From positions 5,952,001-6,016,000 of the forward strand of contig NZ_CP114903.1 of NCBI RefSeq assembly GCF_027497255.1: a stretch of 64,000 bases of DNA, in the 5' to 3' direction. The notes below the pieces were generated by a model. It searched no databases, was not told where the DNA came from, and saw only the letters and a list, made by a program, of their open reading frames with translations. The translations under genes were made by a program, and so were the position numbers. The stretch is from Micromonospora sp. WMMD882. Its GTDB lineage: Bacteria > Actinomycetota > Actinomycetes > Mycobacteriales > Micromonosporaceae. Shown in pieces: positions 18,125-26,998 of this stretch (its first letter is position 1; every line of letters starts with the position of its first letter).

Positions 18125-19549
18125 GTGACCACCACCAGTGACGCCGGTCGGCCCACCCGGGGCGGCACGCGGGCGCACCGGCTCTACAGCGTCGTCGTGT
18201 TCGTGCTGCTCGCCTCGCTGGACAACGTGGCGATCGGTCTGGTGCCGCCGCTGTACGGGCCGATCGCCGACTCGTTCGCCGTGCCGCAGCGCCTGGTCGG
18301 CCTGGTCACGGCGGTGAGTTTCCTGGTCAGCGCGGTGGCCGCGGTGGGCTGGGCGTACGTCGGCGACCGGACCAACCGCAAGCCGCTGCTGATGGTCGGC
18401 ACCCTGCTCTGGGCGGCGGGCACGGCGGGCAGCGCCCTGGTGGCGGACTACCCGGCGTTCCTGGCCGCGCAACTGGTGGCGGCGGTCGGGCTCGGCGCGG
18501 TCGGCTCGGTCGGGTTCTCGGTGGTCACCGACCTGATCTCGCCCCGCCGCCGGGGGCTGGTGATGAGTTTCTGGGGGCTGTCCCAGGGCGTCGGCACGCT
18601 CGCCGGCACCCTGCTCGGCGGGATCCTCGGCGCGGTCGACTGGCGGCGGCCGTTCCTGCTGCTCAGCGTGGTCGGCCTGGCCGCCACGGCGGCGTACCTG
18701 TTCACCTACGACGTCCGGCGCGGACAGAGCGAACCCGAGCTGGCCGCCGCGCTCGCCCACGGCGCCGAGTACGACTACCGGATCAGTCACGCCGACCTGC
18801 CCCGGATCCTGCGTCGGCGGACCAACCGCTGGCTGGTGCTCCAGGGGCTCACCGCGCAGGCGGCGTTCGGCTCCCTGGTCTGGCTGCCGGTGCTGTTCAG
18901 CGAGCGGGCGCGGGAGCAGGGCTACTCGGCGGCCACCGCGATCGTGGTGGGCAGCGTCTTCGCCACCCTGTTCCAGTTGGGTGGGGTGTTCTCCATCGTC
19001 GGTGGACTCGTCGGCGACGCGCTGCAACGGCGTACCCCGCGGGGCCGGGCCATGGTCGCCGCGGTGGGCATCCTCGCGGCGGTGCCGTTCTACCTGGCGC
19101 TGTTCTTCGTGCCGATCCGGATCGACGTGCCGGACGGGGCCGGCGCGGGGGCGGTGACCGGCGCGGTGCTGACCAGCGTGTTCACCGAGCCCACGGTCGG
19201 CTTCAGCCTGCTCGCCGCCGTCCTGGCGTTGGCGTTGACCTCGGCGAACTCGCCGAACTGGTTCGCCCTGATCGCCGACGTGAACCCGCCCGAGCACCGG
19301 GGCACCGTCTACAGCCTCGGCAACCTGGTCAACGGGGTCGGTCGGGCGACCGGCAACGGGCTGGTGGGGGTGGTCTTCCACGCGCTGCGTGGGGCCTTCC
19401 CGCCACCGCTGAACTACGCGGTCGGGCTGGCCGCCTTCCAGCTCTTCTTCGTGCCGACCGGGGTGATGTACTGGCTCGCCTCGCGTACCTCGCCCCGGGA
19501 CATCGCCGCCGTGCGCGACCTGCTGCACCGCCGCGCCGAGCGGCTGTGA
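18125..19549 (+). CDS. MFS transporter
   Basis: About 474 residues with twelve predicted helices. The first half shows the MFS A-like motif in GWAYVGDRTNRKPLLM and a second copy region in ISPRRRGLVMSFWGLSQG; helices run from SVVVFVLLASLDNVAIGLV to the C-terminal VGLAAFQLFFVPTGVMYWL. The loop near residues 200-235 is long and charged. The family resembles spinster-like and sugar/organic-solute MFS carriers but the substrate cannot be read. The GTG at 18125 is preferred over the TTG at 18113. It is a single-gene unit between the xylAB terminator and its own terminator. Confidence 0.85.
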   Translation: MTTTSDAGRPTRGGTRAHRLYSVVVFVLLASLDNVAIGLVPPLYGPIADSFAVPQRLVGLVTAVSFLVSAVAAVGWAYVGDRTNRKPLLMVGTLLWAAGTAGSALVADYPAFLAAQLVAAVGLGAVGSVGFSVVTDLISPRRRGLVMSFWGLSQGVGTLAGTLLGGILGAVDWRRPFLLLSVVGLAATAAYLFTYDVRRGQSEPELAAALAHGAEYDYRISHADLPRILRRRTNRWLVLQGLTAQAAFGSLVWLPVLFSERAREQGYSAATAIVVGSVFATLFQLGGVFSIVGGLVGDALQRRTPRGRAMVAAVGILAAVPFYLALFFVPIRIDVPDGAGAGAVTGAVLTSVFTEPTVGFSLLAAVLALALTSANSPNWFALIADVNPPEHRGTVYSLGNLVNGVGRATGNGLVGVVFHALRGAFPPPLNYAVGLAAFQLFFVPTGVMYWLASRTSPRDIAAVRDLLHRRAERL

Positions 19550-19552
19550 GCC

Positions 19553-19594
19553 GTCAGGAAGGGCCCCTTCCGGTGCGGAGGGGCCCTTCCTGAC
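19553..19594. terminator. Bidirectional hairpin terminator
   Basis: Near-perfect inverted repeat, arms GTCAGGAAGGGCCCCTTCC (19553-19571) and the complement ending at 19594, with one bulged base and a short loop. It separates the converging transporter and glucosidase genes and can serve both. The AAGGGCCCCTT core looks like a repeated Micromonosporaceae terminator type, from memory only. Confidence 0.85.
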
Positions 19595-19598
19595 CCGG

Positions 19599-21269
19599 TC
19601 AGGGGCGGTACCAGGCGGTGGCGTCGGTGGGGACCAGGCCGTCGTCGAGGGGGCAGCTCGCGTGCAGCAGCTCCGCGCCCTCGGGCAGCGGCACGGCCGC
19701 CGCGCCGAAGTTGGTCAGCACGCCGACCTCGCCGGTACGGAAGTGCAGCACCTCGTCGCCGGAGGCCAACCAGCGCAGGGCGCCCCGGCCCAGGTCGTGT
19801 TCCCGGCGCAGCCGCAACACGGTCCGGTACATCTCGTACGTGGAGCCGGGCGTCCCGGCCTGCCGGTCCCGGGCGTACTCGGCCCAGCTCGCCGGCTGCG
19901 GCAGCCAGCTCGCGTCGGTCGGGCCGAAGCCGTACGAGGGGGCGTCGGCCTCCCAGGGGATCGGCACCCGGCAGCCGTCCCGGCCCCGTTCGGTGTGCCC
20001 GCTGCGCTCCCAGGTCGGGTCCTGCCGGGCCTCGTCGGGCAGCGCCGTGTGCTCCGGCAGGCCGAGCTCCTCGCCCTGGTAGAGGTACGCCGAGCCGGGC
20101 AGGGCCAGCATCAGCAGGGTGGCCGCCCGGGCCCGGCGCAGGCCCAGCGCGGCGTCCGGCTGCGGGTCGCCGACACCGATGCCGTTGGGGCGGGGGACGC
20201 CGATCGGCAGCCCCAGCCGGGAGGCGTGCCGGACGACGTCGTGGTTGGACAGCACCCAGGTGGTCGGCGCGCCGACCGCGTCGGTGGCCTCCAGGGAGCG
20301 GGTGATCACCGCGTACTGGGCGGGCGCGGTCCACGCGGCCAGCAGGTACTCGAAGTTGAACGCCTGGTGCATCTCGTCGGGGCGGACGTAGCGGGCGAGC
20401 CGCTCGGCGGGCTCCACCCACGCCTCGGCGACCAGGATCCGTTGGCCGTCGTAGCTGTCCAGCAGGCGACGCCACTCCCGGTAGATCTCGTGCACCCCGT
20501 CCTGGTCCCACATCGGCGGACGGGGCCGTTGGGCGTCGGAGCCGGAGAGGATCTCCTGCGGCTCCTGCCAGTCCGCCAGGTCGGCCTGTTTGATCAACCC
20601 GTGCGCCACGTCGACCCGGAAACCGTCGACGCCCCGGTCCAGCCAGAACCGCAGCACGTCCAGGAACTCGGCCCGGACTTCGGGACTGTCCCAGTTGAGG
20701 TCGGGCTGGGCGGTGTCGAACAGGTGCAGGTACCACTGGCCGGGGCGGCCGTCCGGGTCGGTCACCCGGGTCCAGGCCGGTCCGCCGAAGACGCTGCGCC
20801 AGTCGTTCGGCGGCTCGGCCCCGTCCGGCCCCCGGCCGTCCCGGAAGACGTACCGGCCGCGTTCCGGGCTGCCCGGCGCGGCGGCCAGCGCGGCCCGGAA
20901 CCAGGCGTGCGCCGACGAGGTGTGGTTGGGCACCAGGTCGACGATCACCCGCAGGCCGTGGGCGTGCGCGTCGGCGATCAGCTTGTCGGCGTCGTCCAGG
21001 GTGCCGAACAGCGGCTCGACGCCCCGGTAGTCGGCCACGTCGTAGCCGGCGTCGGCCTGCGGCGACGGGTAGAACGGCGACAGCCAGACCGCGTCCACCC
21101 CGAGGTCGGCGAGCTGGCCGAGCCGGGCGGTGATGCCGGGCAGGTCGCCGATGCCGTCGCCGTCGGAGTCGGCGAACGAGCGGGGGTAGATCTGGTAGAT
21201 GACGGCTTCGGTCCACCACCCGGTCGCCGGGCCGGTGGCGCTTTCCTGGTCGGTGTGCTGGGTGTTCAG
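19599..21269 (-). CDS. Glycoside hydrolase family 13 alpha-glucosidase (oligo-1,6-glucosidase type)
   Basis: 556 residues if started at CTG 21269. It hydrolyses alpha-glucosidic bonds of imported maltodextrin- or isomaltose-type sugars. GH13 regions are all visible: YQIYPRSFADSDGDGIGD, DLVPNHTS, nucleophile Asp near 218 in GFRVDVAHG, acid/base Glu near 280 in VAEAWVEP and the stabilising Asp in VLSNHDVVRH. The N-terminal WWTEAVIYQIYPRSF sequence is essential to the barrel, yet no ATG, GTG or TTG lies between the in-frame stop (TAG at 21275) and a GTG at 21098 that would delete strand 1. The CTG at 21269 has CGGGAG seven bases before it and is the only plausible start. It is the last gene of the importer operon. 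Confidence 0.9.
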   Translation of the reverse strand: MNTQHTDQESATGPATGWWTEAVIYQIYPRSFADSDGDGIGDLPGITARLGQLADLGVDAVWLSPFYPSPQADAGYDVADYRGVEPLFGTLDDADKLIADAHAHGLRVIVDLVPNHTSSAHAWFRAALAAAPGSPERGRYVFRDGRGPDGAEPPNDWRSVFGGPAWTRVTDPDGRPGQWYLHLFDTAQPDLNWDSPEVRAEFLDVLRFWLDRGVDGFRVDVAHGLIKQADLADWQEPQEILSGSDAQRPRPPMWDQDGVHEIYREWRRLLDSYDGQRILVAEAWVEPAERLARYVRPDEMHQAFNFEYLLAAWTAPAQYAVITRSLEATDAVGAPTTWVLSNHDVVRHASRLGLPIGVPRPNGIGVGDPQPDAALGLRRARAATLLMLALPGSAYLYQGEELGLPEHTALPDEARQDPTWERSGHTERGRDGCRVPIPWEADAPSYGFGPTDASWLPQPASWAEYARDRQAGTPGSTYEMYRTVLRLRREHDLGRGALRWLASGDEVLHFRTGEVGVLTNFGAAAVPLPEGAELLHASCPLDDGLVPTDATAWYRP

Positions 21270-21356
21270 GGCCTACTCCCGAGTGTCGAACGGCTGGTCG
21301 GGCGGGTACCGGCGGCTGGTCGGACCGGTCCGACCGGCTCCGGCGGTCGAATCCGT

Positions 21357-22382
21357 TCAGTTTGCCCGGGGCGGGGCGGTCGAATCCCGTACGACCAGCC
21401 GAGTGGGGAGAATCACCGGGGCGGTGGACCGGGCCTGCCCCGCCGCGCCGACCAGCGGGTCGAGCAGGACCCGGGCGGCGAGCCGGCCCTGTTCGGCGGC
21501 GGGCTGGGCCACCGTGCTCAGCCCCAGCACCACCGACAGGTCGTGGTCGTCGATGCCGATGACGCTGACGTCCTGCGGCACCCGCAGTCCGGCGGCCCGC
21601 AGCGCGCTCAGCGCGCCCATCGCCATCTCGTCGCAGGCGGCGAAGATGGCCGTCGGTGGCTCGCCGCGGCGCAGCAGCTCCACGGTGGCCTGGTGGCCGC
21701 CGTCGATGGTGAACCGGGACTCCACGTCCAGTCGCGGGTCCGGCTGGACGCCGGCCGCCCGCAGCGCCTGCTGGTAGCCGCGCCGCCGGTCGAGGTGGGT
21801 GGTGTAGGCGAGCTCGTCCTCCGGGTCGCCGGAGAGGTGCGCGATCCGCCGGTGGCCGAGGGCGAGCAGGTGCCCGGTGGCGGTGCGCGCGGCGGCCACG
21901 TCGTCGATCCGCACGCACGGCCAGCCGGGTACGACGCTGCCGGAGCTGATGATCGCGCCGGGCAGGTCGAGGGCGGTGAGCGCGGTCAGGTCGGCGGGCC
22001 GCAGCGGGGTGGCGACCAGCAGGATCGCGTCCGACCGTTTGTGCAGGTTGGCGGTGCGCAGCACGCGTCGCCGGGTCTGCTCCCGGCCGCCGAGGTTGTG
22101 CAGCAGCAGGTCGTACCCGCCGGTGTGGAAGACCTCCTCGGCGGCTTCGACGACCGTGGCGAAGAACCAGCGGGTGATCCGGGGGACCACCACGGCCACG
22201 GTGCCGGTGCGCCCGCCCGCCAGTCGGGACGCGCTCGGCGACACGGCGTAGTCGAGTTGCTCGGCGGCGGCCAGCACCCGTCGGCGGGTGGCCGCCGAGA
22301 CGGTCGGCAGTCCGCGCAGCGCCCGCGAGACGGTGGCGGTGGAGACGCCCGCGAGCCGCGCGACGTCATCGATCTTCGTCAC
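21357..22382 (-). CDS. LacI family transcriptional repressor
   Basis: 341 residues. The N-terminal helix-turn-helix and hinge read IDDVARLAGVSTATVSRAL, followed by the periplasmic-binding-protein-like effector domain (GTVAVVVPRITRWFF, TAIFAACDEMAMGALSALR, VSVIGIDDHD). The GTG at 22382 is fixed by a TGA two codons upstream. It lies inside the alpha-glucoside importer operon, after a hairpin that may lower its expression. The likely operator is the palindrome at 25952-25967 ahead of the binding protein gene, the usual LacI-family AAGCGCTT core. Effector presumably maltose, trehalose or isomaltose-like sugar, not resolved. Confidence 0.9.
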   Translation of the reverse strand: MTKIDDVARLAGVSTATVSRALRGLPTVSAATRRRVLAAAEQLDYAVSPSASRLAGGRTGTVAVVVPRITRWFFATVVEAAEEVFHTGGYDLLLHNLGGREQTRRRVLRTANLHKRSDAILLVATPLRPADLTALTALDLPGAIISSGSVVPGWPCVRIDDVAAARTATGHLLALGHRRIAHLSGDPEDELAYTTHLDRRRGYQQALRAAGVQPDPRLDVESRFTIDGGHQATVELLRRGEPPTAIFAACDEMAMGALSALRAAGLRVPQDVSVIGIDDHDLSVVLGLSTVAQPAAEQGRLAARVLLDPLVGAAGQARSTAPVILPTRLVVRDSTAPPRAN

Positions 22383-22405
22383 GGTTCATCCGATCCGGTC
22401 GGCCC

Positions 22406-22436
22406 GGCCGCCGCCCGCGTCCGGCGGGCGGCGGCC
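22406..22436 (-). terminator. Intra-operon hairpin before the repressor gene
   Basis: 13-base perfect inverted repeat (22406-22418 and 22424-22436) with a five-base loop, between the second permease gene and the LacI gene. It may attenuate readthrough or protect the upstream mRNA so that transporter transcripts exceed repressor transcripts. Confidence 0.65.
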
Positions 22437-22445
22437 AAGGTCGGA

Positions 22446-23411
22446 TCAACCCTTGACGCTGCCGGCGAGCAGTCCCCGCACGAAGTAGCGCTGCAGGGAC
22501 AGGAACACGATCAGCGGTACGACGATCGAGACGAACGCCCCGGCGGTGAGCCGTTGCCACTCGTTGCCCCGGGTGCCGGCGAGCTCGGCCAGCCGGACGG
22601 TGAGCGGCGCGGTCTCGTCACCGCCACCGGCGAAGATCAGCGCGACGAGCAGGTCGTTCCAGACCCAGAGGAACTGGAAGATGCCGAAGGCCGCCAGCGC
22701 CGGGGTGACCAGCGGCAGCACGATGGTGCGGAAGATCTTCGGGTGGGTCGCCCCGTCGACCCGGGCCGCCTCCATCAGGTCCTTCGGTAGCTGCGAGATG
22801 AAGTTGTGCAGCAGGAACACCGCCAGCGGCAACGCGAAGCAGGTGTGCGCGAACCAGACCTGGACGAACTTCTCCTCGTCGGCGAGGTCCCAGGCGGGCA
22901 TCAGGGTGACGCCGCCGACGCTGACCCCCGTGGAGAAGAAGCTGAGCAGGGGCACCAGGGCCATCTGCAGCGGCACGATCTGCAACGCGAAGATGCCGAT
23001 GTAGATCCAGTCCCGGCCGCGGAAGTTGATCCACGCCAACGCGTACGCGGCGAGCGCGGCGAAGGCGAGCGGGAACAGCACCGACGGCAGGGTGATCACC
23101 AGCGAGTTGACGAAGTAGCTCGCCAACTGCCCGGAGGACGCCGACCGGCCGAAGAGCACGTCCTGGTAGTTCTGCAGGGTGAACTGCGGGTCGGTGAAGA
23201 ACGTCCACCAACCGGTGGTCTTGATCTGGTCCTCGGGCCGGATGGAGGAGATGAACAGCCCGAAGGTGGGGATGGTCCAGACCACCGCGATGACGATCGA
23301 GACCAGGGTGGCGGTACGGCTGTTCAGCCGTTTCCGTACCCGGGCGGCGGCGGTCCTCGGCCGGGGTTCGGCCTGCGTGCCCGCGGCCACCGGGGGCGTG
23401 GTGGTGGTCAT
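22446..23411 (-). CDS. Carbohydrate ABC transporter permease (MalG type)
   Basis: 321 residues with six membrane helices, the second permease of a CUT1-type sugar importer. The cytoplasmic EAA loop reads EAARVDGATHPKIFRTIVLP, the contact site for the ATPase. A long extracytoplasmic or amphipathic stretch follows the first helix, as in MalG relatives. The ATG at 23411 is one base from the stop of the upstream permease gene, so they are coupled. No ATPase gene is present; such actinobacterial systems usually share a MsiK-like ATPase encoded elsewhere. Confidence 0.92.
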   Translation of the reverse strand: MTTTTPPVAAGTQAEPRPRTAAARVRKRLNSRTATLVSIVIAVVWTIPTFGLFISSIRPEDQIKTTGWWTFFTDPQFTLQNYQDVLFGRSASSGQLASYFVNSLVITLPSVLFPLAFAALAAYALAWINFRGRDWIYIGIFALQIVPLQMALVPLLSFFSTGVSVGGVTLMPAWDLADEEKFVQVWFAHTCFALPLAVFLLHNFISQLPKDLMEAARVDGATHPKIFRTIVLPLVTPALAAFGIFQFLWVWNDLLVALIFAGGGDETAPLTVRLAELAGTRGNEWQRLTAGAFVSIVVPLIVFLSLQRYFVRGLLAGSVKG

Positions 23412-23412
23412 C

Positions 23413-24465
23413 TCAGCCCTCCCGCTGCTGCCGCAGGTTGCGGATCTGGTAGATCACGATCGGGATGACCAGGACGAAGAGGAAGACGGCGAGCGCGGAA
23501 CCCTGTCCGGCCTGGCCGTACCGGAACGCCTGGTTGTACATCTCGTTGGCGATCACGTTGGTGGCGAAGTTGCCGTTGGTGGTGGTCCGGACGATGTCGA
23601 AGACCTTCAGCGTGGCGATCGAGATGGTCACCACCACCACGATCAGCGCCGGCCGGATGCTCGGCAGGGTGACCTGCCAGAACATCTGCCACGGGTTCAC
23701 CCCGTCGAGCCGGGCCGCCTCGACGATGTCGGCCGGGATGGCCTTGATCGCCGCGGAGAGCACCACCATCGCGAAACCGGCCTGGATCCACACCATGATG
23801 ACGATCAGCAGGACGGTGTTCAGCGGCGAGTCCAGCAGCCACTGCCTCGGCTCCCCGCCGAGGGACACCACGATCTGGTTGAGCAGACCGATCTGCTCCT
23901 GCTCCTCGCTCCGGAAGGCGTAGACGAACTTCCAGATGATGCTGGCCCCGACGAACGAGATGGCCATCGGCATGAAGATCAGCGACTTGGCCAGCGCCTC
24001 CATCCGGGCCTTGTCCACCAGCACCGCGTAGAGCAGGCCGATGGTGGTGGCGACCAGCGGAACGAGGGTCACCCAGACCAGGGTGTTGACCAGCACCCGG
24101 ACGATCTCGTCCTGGGAGAACAGCCAGCCGTAGTTCCGCAGCCCCACGAAGTTGTCGCTGCCCCTGTCCATGAACGACAGGAGCGTGGTGCGCAGGGCCG
24201 GGACGACCAGCCCGATGAGCAGCAGCAGCACCGCCGGCAGCAGGAAGAAGACCGCGAAGAGCCCCTCCCGTGGCTTGGCCCGGTGGGCGGGGGCCGGGGC
24301 GCCGCCGGCCGACGCCGCGACCAGGTGGGCCTCCCGCCGTCGGGCGAACCAGGCCGGGACCGCGTCGAGCAGCAGGAGCAGCCCACCCACCACCACGACG
24401 AAGGCCACCAGGCCGTACAGCAACATGACGAGCTTCGGTGACTCGTCGGCGAAGTCGAAGTTCAT
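23413..24465 (-). CDS. Carbohydrate ABC transporter permease (MalF type)
   Basis: 350 residues with an N-terminal helix, a charged linker and six core helices of a CUT1 permease. The EAA loop is EAARLDGVNPWQMFWQVTLP. The ATG at 24465 has GGGAG five bases upstream, and a GTG at 24471 would lie on top of that site. It follows the binding protein gene after about 70 bases that can form a hairpin, an arrangement that often lowers permease expression relative to the binding protein. Confidence 0.92.
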   Translation of the reverse strand: MNFDFADESPKLVMLLYGLVAFVVVVGGLLLLLDAVPAWFARRREAHLVAASAGGAPAPAHRAKPREGLFAVFFLLPAVLLLLIGLVVPALRTTLLSFMDRGSDNFVGLRNYGWLFSQDEIVRVLVNTLVWVTLVPLVATTIGLLYAVLVDKARMEALAKSLIFMPMAISFVGASIIWKFVYAFRSEEQEQIGLLNQIVVSLGGEPRQWLLDSPLNTVLLIVIMVWIQAGFAMVVLSAAIKAIPADIVEAARLDGVNPWQMFWQVTLPSIRPALIVVVVTISIATLKVFDIVRTTTNGNFATNVIANEMYNQAFRYGQAGQGSALAVFLFVLVIPIVIYQIRNLRQQREG

Positions 24466-24494
24466 CCGCACTCCCGGAGTTCTCGGCCCGGACG

Positions 24495-24533
24495 CCGGTG
24501 GCCCGGCCCGCGGGGCGCGGACCGGACCACCGG
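24495..24533 (-). terminator. Possible hairpin between binding protein and permease genes
   Basis: CCGGTGG at 24495-24501 pairs with CCACCGG at 24527-24533 around a G/C-rich loop with further internal pairing. It lies in the only sizable gap between the first two cistrons and could stabilise the upstream mRNA. Confidence 0.45.
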
Positions 24534-24538
24534 GCGAC

Positions 24539-25882
24539 TCACTTGGGCCAGCTGCTCTCGATGCTGCCGAGCACGGACGCGGTGTCCTTACCGTTGATCC
24601 ACTCGATCATCTGCTTCCAGAACGTCCCGGTGCCGACGGCGCCCGGCATCAGGTCGGAGCCGTCGAACCGGAAGACGGTCGCCTGGTCCTGGAAGATCTC
24701 GACGGAGAGCTTGTCGATCGGGTTGGCCACGTTCGCCACGTCGAGCTTGTTGTTCGCCGACGCCCAGTTGCCGAGCTTCGCCCGGGAGTTGGCGTACTCG
24801 CCGGAGGCGAGGTAGGTCTGCACCGCCTGCACCTCGGGGCGGTCGGCGAAGGCGACGGTGAACTCGCCGCCGCCGAGCACCGGCTTGCCCTGCGAGCCCT
24901 GCCGGGTCGGGAAGTAGAAGGCGAAGATGTCGCCGTCCTCGGCGACCTTGGTGCCCTCGGGCCACTGGTTGGCGTAGAACGAGCCCTGCCGGTGCATGGC
25001 GCACTTGTCCTGCAGGATCGGCGTGCCGGCCTCCTGGAAGGAGGTGGTGACGATGCTCTTCACCCCGCCGAAGCCGCCGTTGACGTACTTCTCGTTCTTG
25101 AGGATCGTGCCGGCCAGGTCGACCGCCTCGACGACCTTCGGGTCGTTGAACGGGATGCCGTGGGTGGTCCACTGGTCGTAGACCTCGGGGGTCTGGGTCC
25201 GGAGCATGAACTCCTCGATCCAGTCCGTGGCTGGCCAGCCGGTCGCCTCACCGGACTCGATCCCGACGCACCACGGCTTGGTGCCGTCGGCCGCGATCTT
25301 GTCGCTGAGCGTGACGAGCTGCTCCCAGGTGGTCGGGACCTCCCAGCCCTTGTCCTTGAAGGTCTTGGGGGAGTACCAGACAAACGACTTCACGTTCGAG
25401 CCGAGCGGGGCGCCGTAGAACTGACCGCCGACGGTGCTGTACTTCAGCCAGTCGGCCGAGTAGTTCTGCTCGGCCATCGCCTTGGTGTCGGCCGACGCGG
25501 GCTTGAGCTTGCCCGACTCCGCGAACCGGGCGAGCAGGCCGGGCTGCGGGATGAACGCGATGTCCGGGGCGTTGCCGCCGTCGACGCGCACCTGGAGCTG
25601 GGCCTCGAACTCGCCGCTGCCCTCGTAGTCGATCTCGATGCCGGTGCAGTCGACGAACTGCTCCCAGGACTGCTCCAGCAGGTCCGCCTCGGCGTCCCGG
25701 ATGGATGCGTAGATGGAGACCTTCTTGCCGTCGTTGCCCTGGTACTTCTCGTATGCTGTGCACTCCGCCGAGTCGGCGTTGGTGCCGCTGCTGTCGTCGC
25801 TGCCGCAGGCGGTGGCGGTGAACGCCAGTCCGAGCGCGCCGATGATCGCGATGGCCTGGCGTGGCCTGGCGGAGACCGCCAT
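24539..25882 (-). CDS. Extracellular alpha-glucoside-binding lipoprotein of ABC importer
   Basis: 447 residues. A signal peptide with lipobox TATAC makes Cys26 the likely lipidated residue, followed by a Gly/Ser/Asp-rich linker (GSDDSSGTNADS). The mature part is a family 1 solute-binding protein of the alpha-glucoside (AglE/ThuE-like) group, with ISIYASIRD-like first strand KVSIYASIRDAEADL and the C-terminal SSWPK. ATG 25882 has AGAAGGAGG upstream; the longer frame to 26053 runs into the operator region and is rejected. First gene of the operon with two permeases, repressor and glucosidase. Confidence 0.92.
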   Translation of the reverse strand: MAVSARPRQAIAIIGALGLAFTATACGSDDSSGTNADSAECTAYEKYQGNDGKKVSIYASIRDAEADLLEQSWEQFVDCTGIEIDYEGSGEFEAQLQVRVDGGNAPDIAFIPQPGLLARFAESGKLKPASADTKAMAEQNYSADWLKYSTVGGQFYGAPLGSNVKSFVWYSPKTFKDKGWEVPTTWEQLVTLSDKIAADGTKPWCVGIESGEATGWPATDWIEEFMLRTQTPEVYDQWTTHGIPFNDPKVVEAVDLAGTILKNEKYVNGGFGGVKSIVTTSFQEAGTPILQDKCAMHRQGSFYANQWPEGTKVAEDGDIFAFYFPTRQGSQGKPVLGGGEFTVAFADRPEVQAVQTYLASGEYANSRAKLGNWASANNKLDVANVANPIDKLSVEIFQDQATVFRFDGSDLMPGAVGTGTFWKQMIEWINGKDTASVLGSIESSWPK

Positions 25883-25951
25883 GCCGTCCTCCTTCTCTAG
25901 GCGGCGCGGTCGTCGTCTGGTGACCTCGCCGATCCGATTGGGCGTCTCCAC

Positions 25952-25967
25952 ATGTAAGCGCTTGCAT
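25952..25967. promoter_or_regulatory. LacI-type operator of the alpha-glucoside operon
   Basis: ATGTAAGCGCTTGCAT is a 16-base palindrome with one mismatched pair and the AAGCGCTT core typical of LacI-family operators. It sits about 70 bases upstream of the binding protein start, in the divergent region shared with the M23 peptidase gene, and is the best target for the LacI protein encoded at 21357-22382. Confidence 0.8.
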
Positions 25968-26115
25968 CCGGCTCGGTCCAGACCTCCCCGGACACGAGCG
26001 AGTAACAATCCAGAAACTCTCACGTTCGGATCAGGGTGGCCTGGGCTGCGCAAAGAGAGATCAGATCGATGCCTTTCGAACGGTGGAGTTTTCTGTCACG
26101 CTGACGAGTGACATC

Positions 26116-26125
26116 GAAAGCTTTC
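26116..26125. promoter_or_regulatory. Palindrome upstream of the M23 peptidase
   Basis: GAAAGCTTTC is a perfect ten-base palindrome 18 bases before the peptidase start. It resembles a shortened LacI-type site but may be chance. Confidence 0.3.
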
Positions 26126-26142
26126 AACATCGGAGGATGCCC

Positions 26143-26928
26143 GTGCGTAAGAAGCGGTTGTCAGGGATGGCGGTGGCGGCGGCGCTACTGGCCGCGGCGG
26201 CGCTGCTGCCGGCGGCCCCGGCGCTCGCCGCGCCGACGTTCAAGGTGCCGTTCCCCTGTGGACAGTCCTGGTCCGGTCAGACCCGGACCAACCACAGCCC
26301 GCCGTACTCGATCGACTTCAACCGCGCCGACGACCAGGGCGACCCGGTGGTGGCCAGCGCCCCCGGCACCGTGGACCGGGTCACCGACCTGGGCGGCACC
26401 AGCTACGGCAAGTACGTCCGGGTCGCGCACAGCGGCGGCTACCACACCTACTACGCCCACCTCAACGGCTTCGCCGGCGGTATCACCGTCGGCAAGAGCG
26501 TCGGGTACGGCACGGTGCTCGGGTACGTCGGCACCACCGGCGGCTCGACCGGCCCACACCTGCACTACGAGCAGCGGCTCGACGGCAGCGACATCCAGAT
26601 CCGGTTCAACGGCGCGCTGGCCCTCTACTGGGGCACCAGGACCTACACCAGCGACAACGGCTGCTCCGGCTCGACGGCCAGCGGGACGGTGAACACCAGC
26701 GGCACCCCGCTGACCGTCCGCTCCGGGCCGGGCACCGGCTACGCCGCGGTGGGCAGCCTCGCCGACGGCACGAAGGTCACCATCGGCTGCCAGACCACCG
26801 GCACCACCGTCACCGGCACCTACGGCACCAGCAACATCTGGGACCGGATCGGCTCCGGCCGGTTCATCGCCGACGCCTACGTCTACACCGGTCACGACGG
26901 TTTCATCCCGAACGTCCCGCGCTGCTGA
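26143..26928 (+). CDS. Secreted M23 family metallopeptidase with SH3-like tail
   Basis: 261 residues. A signal peptide (KKRLSGMAVAAALLAAAALL, cleavage after ALA) precedes a LytM-type peptidase domain. The zinc ligands are the His and Asp in TNHSPPYSIDFN and the His in GPHLHYE; HTYYAHLNGF and the VVASAPGTV strand complete the core. Residues about 190-261 form an SH3b-like wall-binding domain (GTPLTVRSGPGTGYAAVGSLADG). It likely cleaves peptide cross-links in peptidoglycan outside the cell. The GTG at 26143 has CGGAGG seven bases upstream; the ATG at 26137 would touch that site. Confidence 0.9.
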   Translation: MRKKRLSGMAVAAALLAAAALLPAAPALAAPTFKVPFPCGQSWSGQTRTNHSPPYSIDFNRADDQGDPVVASAPGTVDRVTDLGGTSYGKYVRVAHSGGYHTYYAHLNGFAGGITVGKSVGYGTVLGYVGTTGGSTGPHLHYEQRLDGSDIQIRFNGALALYWGTRTYTSDNGCSGSTASGTVNTSGTPLTVRSGPGTGYAAVGSLADGTKVTIGCQTTGTTVTGTYGTSNIWDRIGSGRFIADAYVYTGHDGFIPNVPRC

Positions 26929-26947
26929 GCGCCCGACGTGCGTACCC

Positions 26948-26978
26948 GCCGGCCCCGAGGCGTCCGCCCGGGGCCGGC
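26948..26978. terminator. Bidirectional terminator between M23 and tspO genes
   Basis: Ten-base perfect inverted repeat, GCCGGCCCCG at 26948-26957 and CGGGGCCGGC at 26969-26978, between two converging genes. Confidence 0.75.
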
Positions 26979-26998
26979 TCAGGCCCCCGGGTCCGCGC

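Noticed and set aside
19414..21918. Open frame of 834 codons on the minus strand
   Set aside because: Shares the region with the GH13 gene in another frame; composition is Arg/Pro/Ala-rich without motifs.
26929..26998. Riboswitch upstream or downstream of the M23 peptidase
   Set aside because: The only structure is a simple hairpin between converging genes; the short 5' leader of the peptidase gene shows no ydaO-like conserved blocks.
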